The translations under genes were made by a program, and so were the position numbers. Shown in pieces: positions 1-7,037 of a DNA stretch of 64,000 nucleotides (position 1 is the first letter of the stretch; every line of letters begins with the position of its first letter). The DNA is taken from assembly GCA_029245245.1 (NCBI GenBank), contig JAQWPT010000011.1:62001-126000 (forward strand). Reading direction: 5' to 3'. The stretch comes from Phycisphaerales bacterium (GTDB lineage Bacteria > Planctomycetota > Phycisphaerae > Phycisphaerales > SM1A02). Under the pieces are notes generated by a model that was given only the letters and a program-made list of their open reading frames with translations, was not told the DNA's origin and did not search any database.

Positions 1-276
1 TTCCTGCGTCGCTGTGGCTGGCCGGGTGTCCAGTTGCTTGATTCAGGCTGCTGTGGCATGGCCGGTTCATTCGGATACCACGCCCGGCACTACGACCTGT
101 CGATGCAGATCGCCGAGCAGTCACTCGGTTCGGCGCTGGGTGATTCCGGTGCCGGCCCAGTCGCCGCCAACGGCACCAGTTGCCGCCACCAGATTCACGA
201 TGCCTTTGCCCGTGGTTCCAGTCATCCCGTCGAGTTGGCCATGCAGCGGCTCGTTTCCGGTGGTGGCAGCACATGA
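1..276 (+). CDS. C-terminal end of an Fe-S / FAD-linked oxidoreductase (CCG domain), cut by window start
   Basis: The open frame runs in from the left edge and ends at TGA 274-276, leaving 91 residues. It contains the heterodisulfide-reductase-type cysteine signature DSGCCGMAGSFGY near its start and a second conserved segment, NGTSCRHQI, about 45 residues later. Both are typical of the last CCG domain of GlpC/GlcF-type iron-sulfur proteins and of large FAD plus Fe-S fusions of the YdiJ/D-lactate dehydrogenase type. Such proteins oxidise 2-hydroxy acids at the membrane. The order of the motifs and the very short tail favour the FAD/Fe-S fusion family, but the catalytic part lies outside the window. 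The stop overlaps the next start by ATGA, so the two are translationally coupled. Confidence 0.8.
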   Translation, partial: FLRRCGWPGVQLLDSGCCGMAGSFGYHARHYDLSMQIAEQSLGSALGDSGAGPVAANGTSCRHQIHDAFARGSSHPVELAMQRLVSGGGST

Positions 277-947
277 GCATGCGGCCCGAACTCGTGCTCT
301 TCGATATCGCGGGAACACTGATCCACGACTCTTCCCGGACCGTCGATGCCTACCGCGTGGTGCTGGATGCCGAAGGCATTCCCATGAATCCCGACTGGAT
401 CCGGGAGCGCATCGGCTGTTCCAAGGCGGCGGTCTTCACCGAACTGCTCGGCATGCATGGGCGTTCGCCGGACGCGGCGCAGGGCCTGGCCCGCCGCTTT
501 GCGCAGGCCCTCGAGGCGTCGATGGCCGTCGATCCGCCTGAGCCCTTTCCCGAGGTGGATGACCTCCTCGCCTTGCTCTGCCGGGCGGACATCCCCGTGG
601 CACTGATCACGGGATTCGATGCGGGGACGGCCGAGTTCATCCGCGGAATCTGCCAGTGGCCCGTGCATGCCGTGGTGGGTTCCGACGAGGTCGCTCACGG
701 CCGGCCGGCTCCCGACCTGGTACTGGAAGCCATGAGGCGTTGCGACATTGCAGCGGTTTCGCACGTCGCCGTGGTGGGGGATACCCCCCGGGACCTCCAG
801 CTTGGAGTGGCCGCTGGATGCGGTTGGAACATCGGTGTTGCAAGCGGGTCCTACAGCATGAAGGAACTTCGCCTGCATGCCCACACGCACGTGCTTGGGT
901 CCCTGGAGGAATTGCCCGAGGCGATCGGGCTTCGAGGTGTAGACTGA
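273..947 (+). CDS. HAD-superfamily, phosphonatase-like hydrolase
   Basis: This 224-residue protein has the HAD core. Motif I is LFDIAGTL around Asp11, where the second acidic position is Ala, as in phosphonoacetaldehyde hydrolases (DxAGT). Motif II lies in the segment ALITGFD (about 110-116), and the acidic motif is VVGDTPRD (Asp170, Asp174). A helical cap separates motifs I and II. By family it is a cytosolic phosphatase or C-P hydrolase; the exact substrate cannot be read from sequence. The start at 273 was chosen because it overlaps the upstream stop (ATGA) and begins directly before the Rossmann strand; a second ATG at 279 is possible. No lysine typical of true PhnX was identified with certainty, so 'phosphonatase-like' is as far as I go. 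Confidence 0.8.
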   Translation: MSMRPELVLFDIAGTLIHDSSRTVDAYRVVLDAEGIPMNPDWIRERIGCSKAAVFTELLGMHGRSPDAAQGLARRFAQALEASMAVDPPEPFPEVDDLLALLCRADIPVALITGFDAGTAEFIRGICQWPVHAVVGSDEVAHGRPAPDLVLEAMRRCDIAAVSHVAVVGDTPRDLQLGVAAGCGWNIGVASGSYSMKELRLHAHTHVLGSLEELPEAIGLRGVD

Positions 948-951
948 GCCC

Positions 952-1782
952 ATGATTCGACTGCTGCTGATACCGTTGTTGTCCCTCCCGCTGCTCCAAT
1001 GTGGTTGTCACCGTGTCGTCGGCACGGGGCGAGCGCAGGTCAACATGCTGTCCGAGTCGCAGGAAGCGGCACTGGGACGCGAGACGTTCGAGGCAGCGAC
1101 GGCCAATGCGACGATCGTTCGAACCGGTCCGGATGCGGAGATGGTCCGTCGCGTCGGGATGCGCATCGTCCGTGCTGCGAGCGAACTGTATCCCTCGAAC
1201 CCGGCCGATCGCTACGACTGGACATTCGTGCTTCTCAAGGATGACATCGTCAACGCCTGGGCGGCACCCGGAGGCAAGGTCGCGGTGTACAGCGGGCTGC
1301 TTTCCGTGACGAAGGATGAGGCGGGATTGGCCGTGGTCCTCGGCCACGAGGTCGCCCACGTGCTCGCACGACACAGTGGTGAACAGGTCAGCCAGGCCTT
1401 GATCATGAACGGGGCGCTGACGATCGGCTCCTCTGCGCTTGGTGACATGGACCCGGCATCACGTGAACTGGTGATGCAGGCCATGGGAGCTGGCAGTCAC
1501 TACGGGGTGGCATTGCCGTTCAGTCGGCTGCATGAGGCGGAGGCGGACGAGATCGGCCTCTTTCTCACGGCAGAAGCGTGCTACGACCCGCGTGCCGCCA
1601 TCGGGGTCTGGAAGCGGATGTCGGCATTGAGCTCGTCGCGGCCGCCGGAGTTCCTCTCGACCCACCCTGATCCGGACAACCGGATCGAAGAACTGTCGGA
1701 ACTCATGCCTGGAGCAATGGCGATCTACGAGCGTTGCGGTGCGTCGGATTCCCGCTCCGGTCGATCCGGTGGTCGCAACTGA
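952..1782 (+). CDS. M48-family zinc metalloprotease, probable lipoprotein
   Basis: This 276-residue protein begins with a short hydrophobic signal (about residues 1-18) followed by Cys17 and Cys19, so it may be a lipoprotein, although the lipobox (LLQC or QCGC) is weak. The catalytic site is GHEVAHVLARH, with the HExxH zinc ligands at 132-136 and the third ligand in EADE near 197-200. The spacing and the surrounding sequence (HPDPDNRIEEL near the C terminus) match BepA/LoiP/YcaL-type periplasmic M48 peptidases that act in envelope protein quality control. It starts five bases after the HAD gene, so the first three genes probably form one transcript. It is convergent with the next operon, and the two stop codons abut. 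Confidence 0.9.
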   Translation: MIRLLLIPLLSLPLLQCGCHRVVGTGRAQVNMLSESQEAALGRETFEAATANATIVRTGPDAEMVRRVGMRIVRAASELYPSNPADRYDWTFVLLKDDIVNAWAAPGGKVAVYSGLLSVTKDEAGLAVVLGHEVAHVLARHSGEQVSQALIMNGALTIGSSALGDMDPASRELVMQAMGAGSHYGVALPFSRLHEAEADEIGLFLTAEACYDPRAAIGVWKRMSALSSSRPPEFLSTHPDPDNRIEELSELMPGAMAIYERCGASDSRSGRSGGRN

Positions 1783-2580
1783 TCACGGGGTTCCGGGGCC
1801 CCGGCCCGGGACAGGGGGCGGAGGAGGACCAAATCCAGGTTGTGGGCGCCCTTCGCCCTCCGGGGGAGGTCCGTGTGGCTGCTTGCTTCCCTTGCCCTGG
1901 TCCATGTTGCCGCGCTGCGTTCTCATCCAATCGTGGAAGGCCCGGTTCTCCTCGCGGGAGAGCGTGCCATCGCCGTCGACGTCGAACTGCTGTCGCATTG
2001 TCTCGCGGCGCTCGCGGCGTTCAGTCTGCCGCTGCTCGTGCATGGCATCTGCTTCCTGCTGCTCCTTTGGATCCAGGTAGCCATCGCCATCATGGTCGAA
2101 CTCCTCGAGCATTCGTTTCATGTGCCCGGGTCGACGATTGGATCGGTGGTGTTCCAGTCGCTGGGCGAGGATGCGTCGCTGCTCGGGGTTGAGGTACTCG
2201 AGGAACTCTTCGAAATGAAGTGAGCCGGCGCGGCGTCGTTCGTCACGAAGTCTCGTTTCCTCCTGCATGAGCATGCTCAACGCGTTCAGATCAGGCGACT
2301 CGTTGCGAAGTTCCGTGGCCACCTTGTTCTGGACCGTGTGAATCTGGTCCTGGAGGAGTTCGGATTCCTCTTCGAACTCGATGCGAAGCAGTTCGAATGC
2401 TTCCTGCTGCCGTGCGTCGAGTCCCATTTCGGACACGATCTGCGCTACGGCAGCGGGATGGCCGTTCTGCCGGAGAGGACGAGCGTCGGTCCGACCCCAG
2501 CCCATCATCGCGCCGGCGATGAAGAATAGGTTGAAGAGGGCGGAGCAGATCAGGAGAAACAGGAGGGTGGGGCGGTTCAC
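1783..2580 (-). CDS. membrane-anchored Spy/CpxP-like protein with EF-hands
   Basis: This 265-residue protein has one N-terminal membrane segment (about 5-27). A charged helical region with LTxxQ-like elements follows (LDARQQEAFELL near 55, LNPEQRRILAQRLEH near 130), resembling periplasmic metal-sensor/Spy-type chaperones. It then has two EF-hand loops, DHDGDGYLDPKE and DVDGDGTLSREE, and a Pro/Gly-rich tail. It is the last gene of a three-gene minus-strand unit: its ATG overlaps the anti-sigma stop by four bases. This gives a likely role as an exported sensor or chaperone working with the sigma/anti-sigma pair, which is inference. Calcium binding by the loops is plausible from their Asp spacing. 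Confidence 0.75.
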   Translation of the reverse strand: MNRPTLLFLLICSALFNLFFIAGAMMGWGRTDARPLRQNGHPAAVAQIVSEMGLDARQQEAFELLRIEFEEESELLQDQIHTVQNKVATELRNESPDLNALSMLMQEETRLRDERRRAGSLHFEEFLEYLNPEQRRILAQRLEHHRSNRRPGHMKRMLEEFDHDGDGYLDPKEQQEADAMHEQRQTERRERRETMRQQFDVDGDGTLSREENRAFHDWMRTQRGNMDQGKGSKQPHGPPPEGEGRPQPGFGPPPPPVPGRGPGTP

Positions 2581-3113
2581 TGGTTCACCTCCTCAAGTTC
2601 GAGATCAAGGAAGTCGCCACCGAAGGTCCCTGCTGATTCATCGTCGGCAAAGACGTCGAACGTGGCGGTGGCCAGGAACCCGGATCCGGCCGTGGTGTAC
2701 TCAGTTGCCGAGAGGCGGCCCGCCCAGAAGCCGAGGAATGCGATGGCCAGGGCAGCCGCAGTGCCCGAAGCGATCCACCACGCCCGGTTGGCCGAGGCGG
2801 CTCGGGCGTGCCTTGCGAATGACAGTGCATCATCCTGCTGTTGAGTGATTGAACCGAGACGTTGCAGGAGGATCGGATCTACGGATTCAGGTGTGGGGCA
2901 GCCCTGCTGGCGGAGTTCGCTGACGAAGTGCCGCAGGCTTCCATCGGCCGCGAGAGCCGACTCGACGATGGCGGCTTCTTCATCGCCCAAGGTGCCTTCC
3001 ACCCAGGCGGCAACGAGGTTCGGATCGATCGTGGCGACGTCTTCGGCCCATCGTGCATTGAACGCACGGACCATTGCAGCATCGTCATCGGGAGTAGGCG
3101 GGTACGTGTTCAT
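2577..3113 (-). CDS. probable membrane-bound anti-sigma factor
   Basis: This 178-residue protein has an acidic, helical N-terminal domain with the phrase LVAAWVEGTLGDEEAAIVE (about 33-51). That arrangement is common in zinc-less anti-sigma domains, where a short helix bundle recognises ECF sigma factors. One transmembrane segment follows (about 108-130) and then a roughly 50-residue exported tail. It sits directly downstream of an ECF sigma gene and overlaps the Spy/EF-hand gene by four bases. I saw no HxxxCxxC zinc motif. The assignment rests on gene order plus topology, not on a diagnostic motif, so another regulatory membrane protein remains possible. Confidence 0.65.
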   Translation of the reverse strand: MNTYPPTPDDDAAMVRAFNARWAEDVATIDPNLVAAWVEGTLGDEEAAIVESALAADGSLRHFVSELRQQGCPTPESVDPILLQRLGSITQQQDDALSFARHARAASANRAWWIASGTAAALAIAFLGFWAGRLSATEYTTAGSGFLATATFDVFADDESAGTFGGDFLDLELEEVNQ

Positions 3114-3173
3114 GGATTTGCCCCTCTTGATCTACGGGTGGTGGTCTCCGGGTATCCCCGGCTCCCTTGAGAA

Positions 3174-3731
3174 TCAGCCTTCATCGTGGTGTTCTCCGGC
3201 CTGCATGGCCTTTCTGAGGTGTTCCAGGGCCTTGTGCTTGGTACTGCGGATGGTCTGTTCCTCGACCCCGAGGACGGCGGCAGCCTCTGAAACCGTCATC
3301 TCGTCCTCGAACAGGAGGGCAAGCACCAGCCGTTGTCGTTCCGTGAGCAGGTGCAGCGGGGCAACCTGCTCCAGATCCACCGGCTCACTGTGCACGGGGC
3401 TGCATGCCGGTGCATCTGATTCCTGGATGGCAACGGTGGGTTGTTTCCGTCGCCGCAGGGCATCGATGGTGGTACTCCTGGCCACAAGGGTCAGCCAGGT
3501 GACAAGAGACGACTTGGCGGGGTCGTAGGAGTTCAGAAGCCGGAAATCATGCTTGACCAGCCGAAGGTAGACGGCCTGGACGAGGTCCTCGATGTCGGGC
3601 AGTGCCGGGTCCTGAAGTTGGGTGCCTGCGGTACGACGAATCGCCGCCTGGATGACTCCAGCGGTTTCACTGCAGAACTGGTTCCACGCCGCAACGTCGC
3701 CTTGCATGCATGCGGTCAGTTCAGTGTCCAT
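3174..3731 (-). CDS. ECF-type RNA polymerase sigma factor
   Basis: This 185-residue protein has sigma region 2 (DIEDLVQAVYLRLVKHDFRLL through WLTLVARSTTIDALRR, about 47-95). It also has region 4 (LTERQRLVLALLFEDEMTV then a helix-turn-helix with EEQTIRSTKHKALEHLRKAM, about 128-178), and lacks regions 1 and 3, the ECF layout. It should direct RNA polymerase to envelope- or stress-related promoters and be held inactive by the membrane protein encoded 60 bases downstream. It is transcribed divergently from the large secreted EF-hand protein at 4016; the 284-base spacer between them is the natural place for autoregulated promoters, although I could not fix the boxes. Confidence 0.92.
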   Translation of the reverse strand: MDTELTACMQGDVAAWNQFCSETAGVIQAAIRRTAGTQLQDPALPDIEDLVQAVYLRLVKHDFRLLNSYDPAKSSLVTWLTLVARSTTIDALRRRKQPTVAIQESDAPACSPVHSEPVDLEQVAPLHLLTERQRLVLALLFEDEMTVSEAAAVLGVEEQTIRSTKHKALEHLRKAMQAGEHHDEG

Positions 3732-4015
3732 GCTGGTTCCATGGGGGCATCCATGTGGATGCCGAGGTGGGGTTCTACGAATGATTGCCTTGCGTCATCC
3801 CTGTGAAGAGTGGTTGTTCAGGTGGTTTCTCCGCCGCGGACCACCTTCCCAAGGGCACCAAGGGGCCTTGAACAGTTCCACCCGCGTCCAGCGGCAGCAT
3901 TCGAGGGATATTCCGGTTTCTGATCCCGTAGAATATGGCGAGGCCTTGATGGTGGCGAATAGGGCATTTGGAGCCCTGTCCAGCATGGTCGAGATCGGCT
4001 TACGAGGAGTGGCTG

Positions 4016-5920
4016 ATGCATTTTCGATTGAGAACTTATTTCGGTCTTACCTGCCTGGCGGGCAGCCTCATGATCCTTTCCGGCACTGCCAATGGCCAGC
4101 CTGCACCGGGTGCTGGTGCACCTGAGCGACCCCAGGGTGAGCGGCAGCGAGGCGAGCGGGGACCGGACGGTGCCCGTGGAGAACGCGGAGAACGCGGAGA
4201 ACGCGGTGCTCGCGAAGGCCGCGGAGGCCGAGGAGGCCGTGGCGGTCCTGGTAGCGGCTTCAGGGGCCGCGAAGTGGTCAACTTCATGACCCGCCCGGAT
4301 TACATGATGAGTGACCTCCAGATTCTTGCTGAGATTCTCCAGCTCAAGGAGGATCAGGAGCCCATCATCAGTCTCATCTTCGAGGATTACGACGCATCGT
4401 TTACCGAGGCGGTGGAAATCCTGAACATGTCTCTTGAGGACATCGATGCCAGCCGGCCCGAGCCTACCGAGGAAATGCAGGCCCAGCGCCAGGAAATGCG
4501 CCAGCAGATGCGGGAGCTTCACGGCGAATCACGACAACTTCGCAGGAGCCTGATCGAACGCCGCCGTGAGATCGAGGCTGAAGGCGGCAACTCTGAAACC
4601 GACGAGAACATGAAATCGATCCAGGCGGAGATCGATGATGCTCGCAGCGTCATGCGACAGGGCATGGAGGAATACCAGACCCAGAGGGCGGCCTTTGAAT
4701 CGACCGATGAAATGCTGGAACTCTCTGCACTGAACCTGTCCGTTCTGCGGACCTTCGCCGATGAGAAGTTGGCGCTTCGCATCGGTCTCGAGGAGGAACT
4801 GCAGACCATCCTGATCGAAGAGCAGCTCACTCGCTTGCCCGAACTCGATCGAACCCTGCGCCGCAACAAGCAGTTGCGGCAGGGGCGCATCGCGGGAGAA
4901 TCCGTGAATCTCTTCCACGTGCTGCGGGATACGGGTTCTGCACTCGACCCCGAGACGGAAGCATCCATCAAGGACATGCTTCACAGTTACGGCATCGACC
5001 TGAACCTGGCGCTCATATCGCGACAGCAGTACGACGAATCGGCCCAGCTTCGGCTCTACAAGTCGATGGAGTCCAGGGAATACGAGAAGTCGCTGGACAT
5101 GATGAAGCAGCGGTTCCGATTGCAGAAGGACGTTCGCAACATCAACGACCAGTACATCGAGGTCGTGACCAGCCTGCTTCCTGCGGAACAGGGTGGAGAC
5201 TTCCGTCTCGAAGCGCTTCGTACCGGATACCCCCGGGTCTTCCGCGTTTCCCGAGTCACGCGAACCATTGATCGAGCCCGCGACATCGAGGGCTTGTCTC
5301 CCGAGATGTCCGAGGCGCTTGATTCGATCGAGATGGCTTATGACAGCGAGTCGGCACCACTGCTTGAGCGAATGCTCATGGCGGTGCGTGAGCACGATCA
5401 GCCACGCGAGATGGAATTTCTCGAGCGCCGGGTGAACAACGACTGGGACTGGGGATCACGCAACAACGTAGAAGAGGACCCTGTCCGGGAGGTCGAGGAG
5501 AAACGCCGTGATCTCGATCGGACCTACATGGACCGGCTCAAGTCCCTGCTTGGCGAAGAAGAGTATGAGGCGATCGCCGGCCGAGGAGGCCGGGGTGAAG
5601 GTGGTGGCAACTTCGGCGATGCCAATCGCGAGGAAGTCATTGCCGAGTTCGATGCCAATGGGGACGGTGAACTCAATGAAGAGGAACGCATGGCGCTCGT
5701 GAGGGCGATGCGTTCCCGCTACGGCAATGATCGTCCCGAGAGGGGCCCAGCCTCTGGTGGTCGCCGAGGCGGAGAACGTGGTCCCGGCGGTCCTGGCGGC
5801 GGCGGTCCTGGCGGCGGCGGTCCTGGCGGCGGCGGTCCCGGCGGCGGTCCCGGCGGCGGTCCCGGCGGTCCTGGTGGCGGCGGTGGCGGCGGTGATCGCG
5901 GCGGCGGTGGTCGCCCCTGA
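4016..5920 (+). CDS. large secreted coiled-coil protein with collagen-like, EF-hand and Gly-rich segments
   Basis: This 634-residue protein has a Sec signal peptide (about 1-28, ending near TANGQPA). An Arg/Gly region with G-x-y triplets such as GERGERGERGAREG follows, then about 430 residues of strongly charged helix, probably coiled coil. A single EF-hand loop, FDANGDGELNEEE, lies near 560, and the tail is about 45 residues of Gly with Pro, Arg and Asp. The start was set at 4016 because GAGGAG lies seven bases upstream and the signal peptide begins there; an in-frame upstream ATG lacks both. I do not recognise the family. Together with the Spy/EF-hand protein across the divergent promoter, it suggests a calcium-linked extracellular or periplasmic structural system. 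Confidence 0.75.
   Translation: MHFRLRTYFGLTCLAGSLMILSGTANGQPAPGAGAPERPQGERQRGERGPDGARGERGERGERGAREGRGGRGGRGGPGSGFRGREVVNFMTRPDYMMSDLQILAEILQLKEDQEPIISLIFEDYDASFTEAVEILNMSLEDIDASRPEPTEEMQAQRQEMRQQMRELHGESRQLRRSLIERRREIEAEGGNSETDENMKSIQAEIDDARSVMRQGMEEYQTQRAAFESTDEMLELSALNLSVLRTFADEKLALRIGLEEELQTILIEEQLTRLPELDRTLRRNKQLRQGRIAGESVNLFHVLRDTGSALDPETEASIKDMLHSYGIDLNLALISRQQYDESAQLRLYKSMESREYEKSLDMMKQRFRLQKDVRNINDQYIEVVTSLLPAEQGGDFRLEALRTGYPRVFRVSRVTRTIDRARDIEGLSPEMSEALDSIEMAYDSESAPLLERMLMAVREHDQPREMEFLERRVNNDWDWGSRNNVEEDPVREVEEKRRDLDRTYMDRLKSLLGEEEYEAIAGRGGRGEGGGNFGDANREEVIAEFDANGDGELNEEERMALVRAMRSRYGNDRPERGPASGGRRGGERGPGGPGGGGPGGGGPGGGGPGGGPGGGPGGPGGGGGGGDRGGGGRP
5780..5914 (+). repeat. Gly-codon-rich tandem repeat inside the C-terminal tail
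   Basis: The 3' end of the secreted protein gene is built from imperfect repeats of GGCGGTCCTGGCGGC and shorter GGCGGTCCC units, encoding (GGGP)n-type sequence. Such an array can change length by slippage. The reading frame stays open to TGA at 5918-5920. Confidence 0.85.
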
Positions 5921-5943
5921 TGTGACATTCATGGAGCAACATC

Positions 5944-5972
5944 CAGCCGGGCACCCCAAGGGTGCCCGGCTG
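5944..5972 (+). terminator. hairpin after the secreted-protein gene
   Basis: A perfect 13-bp stem (CAGCCGGGCACCC / GGGTGCCCGGCTG) with a three-base loop lies 24 bases after the stop codon. There is no T tract, so it may be a Rho-assisted terminator or a 3'-end-protecting hairpin. Confidence 0.6.
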
Positions 5973-6036
5973 TGCATTGGCAGATCATGCATCAAGCGCG
6001 TATGCTCTTTCAAACGGAGTGTTGGAGCCATGCACC

Positions 6037-6576
6037 GTGACGATTGAGATGGATCACTGGGACGGAATCGGCTTGACCTCGAGTGAGGTCCTGCTGGCTG
6101 ACTGGTCTGCACAGTGGCCGGCACTTTTTGATGAAGAAGCGAGCCGCATCAGGGAAGCGTGCGGAGAATCACCTGTACTCATCGAGCACATCGGCAGCAC
6201 GAGCGTGCCCGGTGCCTGCAGCCGTCCCATGATCGACATCATGATCGGAATTGAACACCTCCGGGATTCCGGGTGTCTCATCGAGCCACTGAAGCAGATC
6301 GGGTACCGGTGCCATGGAGAAAATGGTGTGCCGGGTCGTCGGCATTTCACCCGGTCGATCGATCGACGCTGCCTCGTGAACCTGCAGTTGTTCCAGCTCG
6401 ATTCCGAGCACTGGTCCCGCTCCATGACTCTGCGGGATCGCCTTCGTTCCGACCAGGAACTGCTGGGCAGGTACATGGAACTCAAGAAGGAACTGCAGGC
6501 TCGATTCCCGGACAACCCGGACGAGTATCAGGTCGGCAAGGCCGCCTTCGAAGAAGCCATCCACGCCGATCGTTGA
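6037..6576 (+). CDS. GrpB-family protein (UPF0157, nucleotidyltransferase fold)
   Basis: This protein of about 179 residues carries the family signature LIEHIGSTSVPGACSRPMIDIMI (the HIGSTSVPG core near residue 50). Further conserved features are a basic YRCHGENGVPGRRHF segment and the terminal YxxxKxxFxxEI-like helix (YQVGKAAFEEAIHA). GrpB proteins have a nucleotidyltransferase fold; their biological reaction is poorly known. The start is uncertain: GTG 6037 has a GGAG 10 bases upstream, while ATG 6049 is the first ATG and would remove only four residues. The gene stands alone between the large secreted protein and a DoxX gene. Confidence 0.85.
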   Translation: MTIEMDHWDGIGLTSSEVLLADWSAQWPALFDEEASRIREACGESPVLIEHIGSTSVPGACSRPMIDIMIGIEHLRDSGCLIEPLKQIGYRCHGENGVPGRRHFTRSIDRRCLVNLQLFQLDSEHWSRSMTLRDRLRSDQELLGRYMELKKELQARFPDNPDEYQVGKAAFEEAIHADR

Positions 6577-6638
6577 TGTCTGCAGGTCCGACCAGCGACA
6601 TGCCGATAGGCGTCCCATCGAAACAGGAGATGTGACGC

Positions 6639-7031
6639 ATGCAGGCCTTGCTGCCACTTGTCGGACGGATTCTCATCGGGGCCATCTTTCTCTGGTCGGC
6701 GATCAAGGACATCCGCACATTCGAGTCCACTGCCGCCATGATGCAGTCCAAGGGGATCTTCGCTCCCCAGGTGCTGCTGATCGGCGCCATCGTGTTCCTG
6801 TTGCTGGGAAGCATCGCGGTGATCCTGGGGATCAAGGCCCGCTGGGGCGCCGTCCTGCTGATCCTCTTCCTGATTCCGACCACGATCCTGTTCCATCCGC
6901 CAACGGGTGGAGAAGCCGAGCAGATCCAGTTTCTCAAGAACCTGGCTCTCATCGGCGGGCTGCTGATGATCGTCAGTTTCGGGCCGGGCGTGGTGAGTTT
7001 CGACGGCCCGACTCCCTCCATGAAGAAATAG
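6639..7031 (+). CDS. DoxX-family small integral membrane protein
   Basis: This 130-residue protein has four hydrophobic segments (about 5-20, 43-62, 68-86, 102-120). The N-terminal signature LLPLVGRILIGAIFLWSAIKDI and the later ILFHPPTGGEAEQIQFLKNLALIGGLL are typical of DoxX/YphA-type quinol-oxidase-associated or terminal-oxidase-like membrane proteins. AGGAG lies 10 bases upstream of the ATG. Function in bacteria is unsettled (redox or thiol metabolism at the membrane). It ends seven bases before the stop of the convergent GH16 gene. Confidence 0.88.
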   Translation: MQALLPLVGRILIGAIFLWSAIKDIRTFESTAAMMQSKGIFAPQVLLIGAIVFLLLGSIAVILGIKARWGAVLLILFLIPTTILFHPPTGGEAEQIQFLKNLALIGGLLMIVSFGPGVVSFDGPTPSMKK

Positions 7032-7037
7032 ACGGAT

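Noticed and set aside
5673-6124. Antisense open frames through the Gly-rich tail giving Arg- or Pro-rich proteins
   Set aside because: They are mirror translations of the GGC/GGT repeats on the coding strand, have no ribosome site, and overlap a gene with a signal peptide and EF-hand.
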